From DATEUP01 sp041485285 (lineage in GTDB: Archaea; Thermoplasmatota; DTKX01; DATEUP01): a DNA stretch of 64,000 nucleotides. Where the stretch lies: the NCBI GenBank assembly GCA_041485285.1, contig JBGPJF010000003.1:1-64000 (forward strand). Reading direction: 5' to 3'. Numbering within the stretch: the stretch's first letter is position 1; every line of letters begins with the position of its first letter. Both the position numbers and the translations under genes were made by a program. Shown piece after piece: positions 6,934-16,800 of this stretch. Below the pieces are notes generated by a model. That model made no database searches. It was not told the origin of the DNA and saw only the letters and a program-made list of their open reading frames with translations.

Positions 6934-8718
6934 ATGGGAGCCCGCCAACCGCACGCGGCCAGGCCAAAGGAGGCCGTAAAGGCTCCCTCCAAGCTGTGGA
7001 AGGCCGGCGTCCTCGCTTTCGGCGTGACGTGGCTCGCGATGCTCATCCGATGGTGGCCGCTCACGCAGTACAACATTTGGGGGTCCGATGTCGGCGAGTA
7101 CGCGGGGCTGATGGAGACGTACCTCGGCACGGGCGGCATGCTCCCGTCGGCGTACACCGGGTGGAACGGCGCCTACCCCGACTTCAAGGGGATGTACGTC
7201 CTCGCCGGGACCTTCGCGCAGATCTCCGGGCTCGATTCGTTCTACGTGCTCTCCGTCATCGTCCCCGGGGCCGCCGCGCTGTCTGCCCTGTTCGCGTTCG
7301 TCATCACGCTCCGCCTTTCCCGGTCGCTCTTCGCGGCAACGATTGCAGGCGGGATCATCGCTGCCGCGATGCCGGAGGCGTTTGCCGGCTCGCACGCGAT
7401 GCCGGGCGCGCTTGGCGGCATGATGCTGATGGCCCTGATGGCGGCCGTCATCCTGTCGGTACGGTCGCCCGTATTCCAGTGGGTCATCGTCATCCTCGCG
7501 CTCGCGCTCATCCCCACCCACCACCTCAGCGCGTACATCGCCGCCCTCATGCTTGCGGTCGGGGCCATGATGGAGGCGCGCTACGGCCCCCGCGACGCGG
7601 AGCAAGGGAGGGCCATTGATTCCGCGCTCCTTGGCAGCGTGATTTTGATCCTCGGGTCGGCGCTCTTCTGGACATGGGGCGCGCCCCAATTCTCCGGCAG
7701 CGTCATCGCCGGCACCTCTCCCACGGTCGCGCGGATCCTCCCGGGCCTGGGGCTGCTCGGCGCTACGCTCCTTGTGATCGTCACCTGGTACCTCGAGACG
7801 CGCCCGCGCAACCTCGCGCGGTTCCGCGAGATGTTCGACGACCGCAGGATGGTGCGCCGCCTTGCCGTGGCCGCGGTTGCACCGGTCGTCGCGCTCGGCT
7901 TCCTGGTGGTGATCGGGGTCCCGGGCACCACGACGGCGATTACGTGGCAAGCGGCCCTGCCGTTTGTTCCCCTTGGCTGGACGCTCGGCGCGGTGGCGGC
8001 CGGCGCGGCGCGCCTCATCCCCGTGCGCGGCTCCATTCTCCTCTTTGGAGCTGCCACCGCCGTCATCCTCTCCGGGGTCATCGCGACCTTGTTCCTCCCG
8101 CGGGTGCTCTTCCCGTACCGCCACATGCAGTACTTCGTGGAGGTCGGCGCGCCGATTGCCGCCGTCGCGCTTGCCTACGCGGCGCGCACCGCGGGGACTT
8201 ATGCCTTCCCCGACCGGCGCAACCTCGCCCGCGCCACCGCGACCGTGCTGGTTGCCGCGCTGCTTGCCGCCTGCTCCCTTACCGCGTTCCCTTCGAAGAG
8301 CGAGCTCGTGGGATTCCAGGAAGGGACCGTCGACAGCGAGGTCGCGGCCCTCGTCTGGATGACCTGGGACATCCCCGGCGCGTTCGTCGCCACCGACCAC
8401 CGGCTGTCCTCGTTGACGTTCGGGTTTGCCTACCAAGACGCAACATGGGAAACGAGCGCGCCGATTCTCCGAGGGACCGACAACGCAACGGTTTGCAACG
8501 CGCTTGATACCGCTCGCAGTCCAAGCGGAGGCACCCACGTCACGCTGGTGCTCATCACGGACGACATGATCGGGGGCGCCGCCCTCTCCCAGTGGGACGC
8601 GGCGACTCCGCTGTCGCCCCAGGCCATTGCGAAGTTCGACGCGGGGCCTTTTGTCCGCGCCTTCGATAACGGCGATGCCGTTGCCTGGTGGGCGACTCGG
8701 CCGTGCTCCAGCAGCTAG
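6934..8718 (+). CDS. Polytopic membrane protein, GT-C-like topology
   Basis: The 594-residue protein has a basic cytoplasmic N-terminus, a first helix near residues 22-42, then about ten further hydrophobic helices to about residue 460, and a soluble C-terminal domain of roughly 130 residues. The first external loop carries WGSDVGEY. Acidic residues in that loop, with many helices and a C-terminal exported domain, resemble GT-C glycosyltransferases that use lipid-linked sugars. That is an analogy of topology, not a motif match. The HxxAYI-type motif THHLSAYI lies near the middle. No operon partner except the small membrane protein 13 bases downstream. Probable envelope glycan or transport role; not resolved. 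Confidence 0.65.
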   Translation: MGARQPHAARPKEAVKAPSKLWKAGVLAFGVTWLAMLIRWWPLTQYNIWGSDVGEYAGLMETYLGTGGMLPSAYTGWNGAYPDFKGMYVLAGTFAQISGLDSFYVLSVIVPGAAALSALFAFVITLRLSRSLFAATIAGGIIAAAMPEAFAGSHAMPGALGGMMLMALMAAVILSVRSPVFQWVIVILALALIPTHHLSAYIAALMLAVGAMMEARYGPRDAEQGRAIDSALLGSVILILGSALFWTWGAPQFSGSVIAGTSPTVARILPGLGLLGATLLVIVTWYLETRPRNLARFREMFDDRRMVRRLAVAAVAPVVALGFLVVIGVPGTTTAITWQAALPFVPLGWTLGAVAAGAARLIPVRGSILLFGAATAVILSGVIATLFLPRVLFPYRHMQYFVEVGAPIAAVALAYAARTAGTYAFPDRRNLARATATVLVAALLAACSLTAFPSKSELVGFQEGTVDSEVAALVWMTWDIPGAFVATDHRLSSLTFGFAYQDATWETSAPILRGTDNATVCNALDTARSPSGGTHVTLVLITDDMIGGAALSQWDAATPLSPQAIAKFDAGPFVRAFDNGDAVAWWATRPCSSS

Positions 8719-8731
8719 CGAGGCGATTGCC

Positions 8732-9277
8732 GTGCTGATTGACACTGCGGTCATGGCTCGCGGAACGCGCGCGGCCAAGAACTCGCTGTGGATGGGGGTC
8801 GCTTTCCTTGCGATCCTCATCCTGCTTTCGGCATCCTCAAGCTTCGCGGGCGACCCGGCCACGTTGCTCCTGATTTGGATGCTCACTGGCATCGCGTACC
8901 TCCTGAAGGTCGGTGAGGCGCAGTCGTGGTGGCGGGCCGCGGTCGTGGCGGTAACTCCCGAGGGCTTCACCGCCCCGCGGCGCTCGTTCGCGGCCGCCTA
9001 CCGGCGCGAGCCGGGCAGGCTCGTGCGGTGGGAGGAAGTTCACCGCGCTGCACTGGTGCCCGCGGGCCGGGGACCGATCTTGGGCGAGAACCACTCCGCC
9101 TCCATCGTGATTGGAATGAAGACGACAATGGGGTACCGAATCTACGAGGAAAACCAGCCAGAAGCATTCCCCAGGATCTGCGAACGTCTCCGGGACAAGG
9201 TCGAACCGCCAGGGATGCCTGCCGAGGGGATGACGGCCGGCGATTGGGTGCCCTCAAGCAATCGGAGGCGTCTTTGA
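8732..9277 (+). CDS. Two-helix membrane protein with soluble C-terminal domain
   Basis: About 181 residues with two adjacent hydrophobic helices near the N-terminus (SLWMGVAFLAILILL and TLLLIWMLTGIAYLL), then a cytoplasmic-type domain of about 110 residues. The layout resembles small PH-like membrane proteins, but I recognise no family. GTG at 8732 has GAGG eight bases upstream; ATG at 8753 is the alternative start, seven codons in. It follows the polytopic protein by 13 bases and probably shares its mRNA. It ends 17 bases before the convergent lipocalin-like gene. Confidence 0.6.
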   Translation: MLIDTAVMARGTRAAKNSLWMGVAFLAILILLSASSSFAGDPATLLLIWMLTGIAYLLKVGEAQSWWRAAVVAVTPEGFTAPRRSFAAAYRREPGRLVRWEEVHRAALVPAGRGPILGENHSASIVIGMKTTMGYRIYEENQPEAFPRICERLRDKVEPPGMPAEGMTAGDWVPSSNRRRL

Positions 9278-9293
9278 ACGGCCGGCGCGCGCC

Positions 9294-10496
9294 TCAGTAC
9301 AACTTGCCCCACGTCTGCTCGCAGTTGGCGGCGACGAAGCCCAAGTCGGCGCGCGTCAACTTCCGGTGCGTCGCCAGGTCCTCGAACTCGAAGTCTGTGA
9401 GCTCGGCCGGGTACTCGTTGTAGTACAGGATGGACTTGACCAGCCCTGCAAGGTGCTTCTGCTCGAATCGCCAGTAGGCGCGCGAGTAGGTCTTCAGCGT
9501 GAGGGCAACGCGCGCGGTCGGCCCCGTCCCCTCCGCCCGGAAAATCGGCATGTCGCTGCCCTCCTCGTACGTGTGGCGCAGCTTGAACTTCTTGATCGTG
9601 TGGAGCACGCCCGTCCCCGGGTCGTAGATCTCGAGGTTGTTTCGCAGTTTCTTCTCGGCGAAGGCCCACTTGTCGAACACGGACCGCTGGTTCGCCGTGC
9701 GCCGCCACATTTGCGCGCCGACGTTGGGCTGGAAGTAGTCGATGTACATCCCGTTCTCCGCATGGAGGACGAGCCAGTACCAGGGGGTCGAGGGCGCGTT
9801 CACGCGGACCTTCTGGAAGTACGCGGTGCCGTCGATCCTTTCGGGGGCCTGCCCTTCCCGCTCGATCACCCCCTTCATCTTCATCGCGTGGACCTTCATG
9901 ATGTCGTAGCCCCAGTGCCGCCAGATGTTCGACTTCGCGTACCGGTGCTCCGAGAGCCATTGGCTCCAGGGCTCCATGTCGCAGCGGATGCGCGTGGTGC
10001 CCGCGTCGTTTGCCGTTGACACGGTGTAGGTGCGGCCGTCGCCGGTCATGAAGAGGTCGTCGCGGCCCTTTGCCGTAAGGGAGCCCACCGGGCCGGTCGA
10101 CTGCGACTCAAACTCGAGGTCCTTGAGCAGCCAGGGGTCGTGCATCGTCTTGCCGTCGAAGTACCACGCGGCGCTCATCCCGTGGAATTTGAGCACCTTG
10201 CTCGGTTCTTGGCTCCCCTGCCGCTGGCGCTCCTCGCGGGCGAGCTTGTAGGCGCGCTTCCAGGTGTGGTCCATGACCTGCACTTGGTCGGCGTTCTTCG
10301 TGGAGTGCAGGATCATCAGCTGGCGCGTCCGCGTCGGGTGCTCCGGGTCGTGGATGAAGAAAATCCACCACCACCACCACCAGGTGCGGCCCTCGACGAT
10401 CTGCTCGGTGTCGAGGTCCCACACGAGCGTGGGGTCATAGCCGGTCTTCAGGATCTTGCGGGGCGGCTTGCCCGTCGAGGTCGCAGGGGCGGCCAC
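9294..10496 (-). CDS. Lipocalin-like hypothetical protein with six-Trp run
   Basis: The 400-residue product is rich in Trp, Tyr and charged residues, with no signal peptide or membrane helix. Two halves with alternating beta-strand patterns (WYFDGKTMHDPWLL; GTAYFQKVRVNAP followed by WYWLVLHAENG) recall the double-lipocalin fold of AttH/CrtC-type proteins, which bind or hydrate lipids and carotenoids. This is a weak pattern resemblance. A run of six tryptophans (codons at 10365-10382) lies near residue 40. GTG at 10496 is preferred because a CCATATAA box sits 27 bases upstream (leaderless); the longer frame would place the promoter inside the gene. Confidence 0.6.
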   Translation of the reverse strand: MAAPATSTGKPPRKILKTGYDPTLVWDLDTEQIVEGRTWWWWWWIFFIHDPEHPTRTRQLMILHSTKNADQVQVMDHTWKRAYKLAREERQRQGSQEPSKVLKFHGMSAAWYFDGKTMHDPWLLKDLEFESQSTGPVGSLTAKGRDDLFMTGDGRTYTVSTANDAGTTRIRCDMEPWSQWLSEHRYAKSNIWRHWGYDIMKVHAMKMKGVIEREGQAPERIDGTAYFQKVRVNAPSTPWYWLVLHAENGMYIDYFQPNVGAQMWRRTANQRSVFDKWAFAEKKLRNNLEIYDPGTGVLHTIKKFKLRHTYEEGSDMPIFRAEGTGPTARVALTLKTYSRAYWRFEQKHLAGLVKSILYYNEYPAELTDFEFEDLATHRKLTRADLGFVAANCEQTWGKLY

Positions 10497-10519
10497 GCCC
10501 GTGCGAACCCGCGTGCCCC

Positions 10520-10527
10520 TTATATGG
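10520..10527 (-). promoter_or_regulatory. TATA box for lipocalin-like gene
   Basis: CCATATAA on the minus strand, about 27 bases before the GTG at 10496; a near-consensus archaeal box that fixes the start codon. Confidence 0.6.
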
Positions 10528-10577
10528 ATAGCGTAAGCCAGCACGCGTTCACCGGCACGTCAACCGCGCGTGGGCCC

Positions 10578-10584
10578 CTTATCC
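10578..10584 (+). promoter_or_regulatory. TATA-like box before candidate RNA
   Basis: CTTATCC, with an expected transcript start near 10606-10609, exactly where a compact folded segment begins. Confidence 0.4.
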
Positions 10585-10605
10585 ACGCGAAGGGCAAGCA
10601 GGAGG

Positions 10606-10676
10606 GTGAGCGAGGCGCGTTCGAGACCCTCAGGAAGTCTCGGGCGAAACCGCCCGGACGCGCCTCGCTTGCCTTT
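10606..10676 (+). ncRNA. Candidate structured small RNA
   Basis: This 71-base intergenic segment can fold into a three-way arrangement. The outer stem pairs GAGGCGCG (10612-10619) with CGCGCCTC (10659-10666), and GCAAGC (10594-10599) can extend it by pairing GCTTGC (10667-10672). Inside are a GAGAC/GTCTC hairpin (10623-10640) and a CGGGCG-AAAC-CGCCCG hairpin (10641-10656). The segment is followed by CCTTTGTT and preceded by a TATA-like box at the right distance. No open frame fits it and no known RNA family is recognised. It could instead be a structured regulatory element between divergent genes. Confidence 0.4.
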
Positions 10677-10711
10677 GTTCCCGTCAGCGCACGCTGGGCC
10701 GAGCGCAACGG

Positions 10712-10718
10712 GTTTATC
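10712..10718 (+). promoter_or_regulatory. TATA-like box for FG-GAP protein 1
   Basis: GTTTATC about 35 bases before the ATG at 10750, leaving a leader of roughly ten bases. Confidence 0.5.
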
Positions 10719-10749
10719 TGACGGAAGGGCGACCGGGCGCCCTGAACCC

Positions 10750-13700
10750 ATGCCAGGGACACGGCTTATGGTGGCGGCCGTTGCCGCGGGCCTACTCACC
10801 GGGCTCGCGTTCGCGCTGGTCGCTGGCGGGGCGGCTTCCGGCCTCTCGACGACCTTCGTCAACGTCGCCGCGAGCGCGGGCACCGAGAACCCCAATGGGC
10901 TGGGCGACCCCCTCAACCCGCCGCCGCCCCCGCCGCTCACGCCGAACGTGACCTGGCCCCAGTACGTCGCCCTCATGCACATGTGGGGCGGAGCCGCCGT
11001 GAGCGACTTCGACAACGATGGCGACCCCGATGTGTTCGTGACCAACGGCGACGCAGGGCCAAGCGCCCTCTTCCGCAACGACGGCAACCTCTCGTTTTCG
11101 GAGGTGGCGGCCGCCGCGGGGGTCGCCAAACCCGGTCGGTCCATGGGCGCTGCCTGGGGGGACTTTGACAACGACGGCTGCCGCGACCTGTTCGTGGCCA
11201 GTTTCACGGGGCCCTCTTCGCTGTTCAAGAACAACTGCAACGGGACGTTCACAAATGTCACCGCCGCCGCGAACATCACGCTCAACATCCGCGCGGCCGG
11301 GGTTGCGTGGGGCGATTTCGACCGCGACGGCTTCCTCGACCTCTCGGTCAGCTGCTACCTAATCTGCGCCAACGTCCTCCTCCACAATGAGGGGGGCGCG
11401 ACCTTCTCGGACGCGTCGGCCTCGGCCGGCATCGGCGATACGGGGTGGACCTTCCAGCCGATGTTCCTCGATTACGATCAGGACGGCGACCTCGACCTCT
11501 GGGACATCAACGACTTCGGGGCCGACCGGCTCTACCGCAACAACGACGACGGGACCTTCACCGATGTGACGCTCCAGCTTGGCATCGACCGCGAAGGGGC
11601 CGGCGGGATGGGCGGCGCGGTCGGCGACATCGACAACGACGGGTGGCTCGACACCTTCATCACGAACTACTACAACGATTCGCTGTACCGCAACACCGGG
11701 GCGGGGTTCGTCGAGACCTTCGGGGGCTCGCCGGTGCACGACTACCTCGTCGGGTGGGGCACGGACTTGTTCGACGCGGAGAACGACGGCGACCTGGACC
11801 TCTATATCGGCAACGGGTTCATCTTCGAACAGACGCACAGCCGCTTCCAGGACGACAAGTTCCTCGAGAACACGGGCGGCGGGGTCTTTGTCAACCGCAC
11901 CTCGGCGCTTGGCACCTACGGCGGCGTGACCCACGGCGTTGCTTCGGCAGACTTCGACGGGGACGGAGACCTCGACATCTTCGCGGTGAGCCTCAGCGGC
12001 CCCTCGATGCTCTTTCGCAACGACGGCGTGAAGGGGAATTGGCTGAAGCTCGACCTTCAGGGGAACATCTCGAACCGCGACGCCGTCGGCGCGCGGGTCA
12101 CGGTCCAAGCGGGCGGGCTCACGGTCACGCGGCTGATGCTTGCGGGAGGGTCGTACCTCTCGCAAGACGACCACACCCTGCACTTCGGCTTGGGCAGCGC
12201 CGTTGAGGCCGACTCGGTGACCATTGAGTGGCCGTCGGGCGCCCGCCAAGTAATCATGAATGTGTCCGCCAATCAGACGCTTTCCCTCCTCGAGCCCCCG
12301 CTGCTGATCGCGCGGGCGGGGCCCGACCCTGTCGCGCGGCCGGGCATCCCGCTCAATCTTAGCGCTGCGGCCTCCACCGACCCCCTCGACGGCGCGTTCC
12401 CCGCCGGCGCCAACTACACGTGGACCATCGACCTCGGGGGCACCACGGCCACGCTCTACGGGGAGCAGCCGAATTACACCTTCGCGGCGTCGGGCGGCTA
12501 TAAAGTGGCGCTGGCCGTCGAGGACTCCCTTGGGAACGTGGACGTCGACGCGCTCACCGTGTACGTGCGCGACGAGCGCCCGCCACTTTCAAACGCAGGA
12601 GCCGACCAGCGCATTTGCGACTCAGCAACGGTGCGGTTGGACGGCGGGAACACGACCGACAACGACCCGACCTTCGCGATCTTCGGGAATTTCACCTGGA
12701 GCATTCCGCTGCCGAGCTCTCCGCTCACCCTTTACGGCCGCAAAGTCACCTTTGTGCCCGGGGTGCCAGGCACTTATGTCGTCTCGATGTCCGCGCGTGA
12801 CCCCACCGGCAACATCGCCAACGACACGCTCCTGCTGACGGTGCCCGACTGTACGGCGCCCTCCGTGGCCCTTCCCTCCACCGTGTACCTGACCGAAGGC
12901 GACACGCTGTCGCTCAACGCCACCGCGTCCGACGCGTCCCTCAATTTCGCGACGGCCGCGGCTTTCCTATGGACCTATGACGGGGGCGCCGGCGAGCTGA
13001 CTTCGCAAAACCGGACGCTCACCCATAGGTTCACGGTTCCCGGCGTGTTCCGCGCGCGGGTAGCCGTTTCCGATAGCGCGGGGAACTTAGCCGAGGAGGA
13101 AACCACCCTCGTGGTCGCCGATGTGACGCCGCCGGCGACTTCGCTGCCGACCAACTACACGGGCGATGAGGGAACCTTGATCCGCCTTGACGGGTCGGGC
13201 GTCACCGACAACGACCCCAGTTTTCCGTCGAGCGGGACGTTCACGTGGACCGTGCACTTGCGCGTCGCCGGGGGTAGCGAGCAACTGATTGTGCTCTTCG
13301 GGCAGAGCCCCTCGCACGAGTTCTCGACGCCGGGCGCGTCGGTGGTGGACCTCGTCGTCACGGACCGCGCGGGGAACACGGCCGTCGGCCACTCGCTCGT
13401 GGTGGTGGCCGACCGCACGCCCCCCACCGTTCACGCGGGCGCAAGCCGCGAGGTCACCGCGGGCGCGACCGTGGCCTTCGAGGCCCTGGCCGCCGACAAC
13501 GACCCGAGCTTCGCCACGGATCCTGCGAACGCAAGCTACGCGTGGTCCTTCGACTACGCGGGTTCCCGCACGGAGCTCTCCGGCCCACAGTCGAGTTTCC
13601 GATTTGACCTGCCCGGCGTTTACATCGTCACGCTCAAGGTGAAGGACGCCGCGGGCAACGAGGCCGTCGACCGAATCGATGTGCGCGTGGTAGCGGCTGC

Positions 13701-13830
13701 GTCGGACCCGCTCGCCGGAATCGTGCGGATCGCCGCCATCGGCGCGATGGTCGCCGCGGTTGCCATCGCCGTGCCCATCTGGCGGCGGGCCGCGTCGAAG
13801 AAGGACGACGAACCGGAGGGCGACCCGTGA
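10750..13830 (+). CDS. Exported FG-GAP/ASPIC-UnbV/PKD surface protein 1
   Basis: The 1026-residue protein has an N-terminal signal sequence (about 1-30). A beta-propeller of FG-GAP/VCBS repeats follows (about 80-420) with calcium-loop motifs such as DFDNDGDPD, DFDRDGFLD and DIDNDGWLD. Next come an ASPIC/UnbV domain (about 427-515; SVTIEWPSGARQ), four or more PKD-like Ig domains (about 527-980) with recurring DNDPxF turns, a transmembrane helix (about 989-1010), and a short charged cytoplasmic tail. It should be anchored outside the cell and act in adhesion or binding. The stop codon overlaps the GTG of the next gene, so the two related proteins are translationally linked. Confidence 0.85.
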   Translation: MPGTRLMVAAVAAGLLTGLAFALVAGGAASGLSTTFVNVAASAGTENPNGLGDPLNPPPPPPLTPNVTWPQYVALMHMWGGAAVSDFDNDGDPDVFVTNGDAGPSALFRNDGNLSFSEVAAAAGVAKPGRSMGAAWGDFDNDGCRDLFVASFTGPSSLFKNNCNGTFTNVTAAANITLNIRAAGVAWGDFDRDGFLDLSVSCYLICANVLLHNEGGATFSDASASAGIGDTGWTFQPMFLDYDQDGDLDLWDINDFGADRLYRNNDDGTFTDVTLQLGIDREGAGGMGGAVGDIDNDGWLDTFITNYYNDSLYRNTGAGFVETFGGSPVHDYLVGWGTDLFDAENDGDLDLYIGNGFIFEQTHSRFQDDKFLENTGGGVFVNRTSALGTYGGVTHGVASADFDGDGDLDIFAVSLSGPSMLFRNDGVKGNWLKLDLQGNISNRDAVGARVTVQAGGLTVTRLMLAGGSYLSQDDHTLHFGLGSAVEADSVTIEWPSGARQVIMNVSANQTLSLLEPPLLIARAGPDPVARPGIPLNLSAAASTDPLDGAFPAGANYTWTIDLGGTTATLYGEQPNYTFAASGGYKVALAVEDSLGNVDVDALTVYVRDERPPLSNAGADQRICDSATVRLDGGNTTDNDPTFAIFGNFTWSIPLPSSPLTLYGRKVTFVPGVPGTYVVSMSARDPTGNIANDTLLLTVPDCTAPSVALPSTVYLTEGDTLSLNATASDASLNFATAAAFLWTYDGGAGELTSQNRTLTHRFTVPGVFRARVAVSDSAGNLAEEETTLVVADVTPPATSLPTNYTGDEGTLIRLDGSGVTDNDPSFPSSGTFTWTVHLRVAGGSEQLIVLFGQSPSHEFSTPGASVVDLVVTDRAGNTAVGHSLVVVADRTPPTVHAGASREVTAGATVAFEALAADNDPSFATDPANASYAWSFDYAGSRTELSGPQSSFRFDLPGVYIVTLKVKDAAGNEAVDRIDVRVVAAASDPLAGIVRIAAIGAMVAAVAIAVPIWRRAASKKDDEPEGDP

Positions 13831-16800
13831 AGGCCGCCGGGAGACCGTCGCGTGGAGCTTCGCGCGCCGCGGCCGTATTGGTCGTCGTGGCGATGCTTGC
13901 GCCCGCGCTCGTCGAGGCCGCCTGCCCCCCGCCAGCGGCGCGGTCGGGCACCGAGGCCGTCAACCCGTTCGTCACGCCGTTCGTCTACGCGCCAAACGCC
14001 ACGACCTACGAGCCCTACCGCGGGTTCGGCGCGCAAGTCCCGGCCAACGACACGCCCCAAGCCCTTGGGACCCTCGGCGCGGCCTTCGACTACGACTCGC
14101 TGGCGGCCATCGACAACAATTGGTGGGTCACCGACGAGGACATCAACGAATCGGACCTCGGGCTCGAGTGGCAGGCTTTCGTGTTCTACGTGTCCCCCGC
14201 GCTCTCGGGCGCGTCATCGATCTCCTTCACCTGGAAAGGGTACGGCGCCTTCCGTTCCCGCGGGCTCGAGCGCACCTACCTGATGGCCTTTGACTTCGAC
14301 CTCGCGCGTTGGCAGGTCATTGCGGAGACCGGGTTCTCGCTGTCGGTCGACAAGCTCGTCACCGGCGAGATCGTCGCCAATGTCTCATCGTTCGTCTCCG
14401 GGAACCGCCTCGTCGTGCTTACCGCAAGCGAGCAGGGGCCGCCCGCGGACATCGGCGATGTGGGCCGGCCGGGCGGGCGACCGGTGCTCACGACCTACCT
14501 TGCGACCGATTACGTCGAGGTTCGCGCGTTCTTGCCGACCGCCATCCCCGCCCTCGACCTCCCCCAGAGCTACCTGAACGCGACTGTCGCCCACATGACC
14601 TTCCGTGGCCCGACCATCGTCGAGGAGTCCGACATCGTCGTGCGGTCGGGGGCGACCCTTGAACTTGACCACGCGCGCCTCATCATGAATGGGACCAACG
14701 CGTCGATCCTCGTCGAGGCCGGCGGCTCCCTGCGGGTGGTCAATGGGAGCCTCATCACCGATTCGCCCTTCGATACCGATGACGGCGGCGGCGGAGACCG
14801 GCACTACTGGATCGAGGTGCGGTCCGGCGGCGAGTTCTACCTGGAGAACTCGACGATCGAGAACGCGGGCGTGGCCGGCGGCTCCCTCACGCAGCGCGGG
14901 CTCTACCTTGAGGACGCCTCGGGGGCCCTTTGCGGCGCGGCGGTCGTCGGCAAGGACACCGCGGTCGTGGCCGACGGGCTCACGAACGTCTCGGTTGAAT
15001 CGCTGCGCATCAACAATTCCGGCGCCAACGCCAGTGACTTGCAGCTTGTGAACCAGTCGACGGTCGATGCCACGGGCCTCAACTTTACGCGCCTGGCGAT
15101 CTCCCCCGACTCGACCTTGATGATGCGCACCGCGATCACCGTCGCCGTCGTGGACGCCTCGGCAAAACCGATCCGCGGCGCGGACTTGCAGATGACGGAC
15201 GACAACGCCACCGCGTATGCCTCCTCCGGGTACGGCGGCACCGACCCCAAGACGGGGAGGGTCACTGACTTTGACGATAACCCGCTCCCGAACGTCCTCC
15301 ACGCGGTCGACCGCGCCTACCTCGGGAGCACGACTCCGACCTTTCACGCGACGGTCGTTGCGGCCAAGTATTTCGGGTGGAGCGCCTCGCGGCCTGTGTC
15401 CGCGGCCGCGCCGCACACCGAGTCCTTCGTGATGGCCCTCACCAGCCCCACCTTCCACGACGCGGCGTCGCAGCTTGGCTACGACCAGGGCGCCCGCAAT
15501 TTCTCCCAGCAGGATTCGTTTGGGCCCGCGGTTTCGATCGTCGACTTCAACGGCGATGGGCGCCCCGACCTCTTCGTGTCGGGCGGCGCGACGCGCGGCG
15601 AAGCAGAGACGCCCTCCGCGTCGCCAAACCGCCTGTACCGGCAGGAGGCGGGAGGGAACTTCACCGATGTCACCGACGCCGCGGGCCTTACGTCCAAGGG
15701 GGCCAACGCTGCGGCGTGGGGGGACTACGACAACGATGGCGACCCCGACCTGTACCTTGTCTACCAAGGGTACGGAACGGACCACGCGCTGCTTTGGGCC
15801 GGTCAAGCAAACGCGCTCTACCGCAACAACGGGGACGGGACGTTCACCAACGTCACGAACAGCGCCGGTGTCGGGGAGCGCGGCCACGGCAGCAGCGCCG
15901 CGTGGGGGGATTACGATGGCGACGGCCGCCTCGACCTTTACGTGGGGAACATCGGTTGGGTGCTTGCGTGGCTCGTGCGCAACGAGTCGAGCACCCTCTA
16001 CCACAACAACGGCGACGGGACGTTCACGGATGTGAGCGCCGCGATGGGCGTGAATGGCGGCGTCCCCGGACGCAGCGGCGCGAACCAGACCCTGATCTTC
16101 CTCGGCGGCGACAACGCGACGGAGCTTGCGCGCGCTTCGGCGGCAGGGTCGGGGTTCGTCCAAGCCGTGGCCTGGATCGACTTCGATCGAGATGGCGACC
16201 TCGACCTGTTCCTTGCGGAGGACTTCGGGGCGTCCGTCCTTTACCGAAACGATGGCACGACCTTCACGCTCGCGACCCAATCTGCGGGCCTTGCCCGGGT
16301 CGGCTCCGCGCGCGGCGTGCAGGTCGCCGACATCGACGGCGACGGGTGGCTCGACCTCATCCAGGCGAACCGGTGGGTCGACTTCGTGTGGCGCAACAAC
16401 CGCGATGGCACGTTCACGGATATCGCGCCGCAGCTTGGGCTTGACGAGGAACTCCCGGGCAACACGCCCGTGCCCCTCGACATCGACCTCGACGGGAAGG
16501 TCGACCTGTTCGTCGCCGGCGGGCGCACGAGCACGTTCCACGCCTACGCGCCCTCGTACCTCTGGCACAACCGCGGGGCCAGCGGGTTTGCGGACATCAC
16601 GGCCTCGGCAGGCGTGGCCCGGGGCAACATCCGTTCGATGGGTGCGGCCGCCGCCGACCTCGATGGGGACGGCGACCCCGACATCGTGACCGCAAACGCG
16701 GATGTTCGCGGCTCGCTCTACATCAACGACGGGACGGGCGGCACATGGCTCAAGGTGCAGCTGACCGGCACCGCCTCGCCACGCGACGGTCAGGGCGCAC

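Noticed and set aside
6532..8970. 812-codon open frame antisense to the polytopic membrane protein
   Set aside because: Arg/Gly/His-rich translation typical of an antisense shadow; the sense strand has clear membrane helices and a promoter.
14385..16568. 727-codon open frame antisense to FG-GAP protein 2
   Set aside because: Mirrors the repeats of the sense gene and has no independent motif or start signals.
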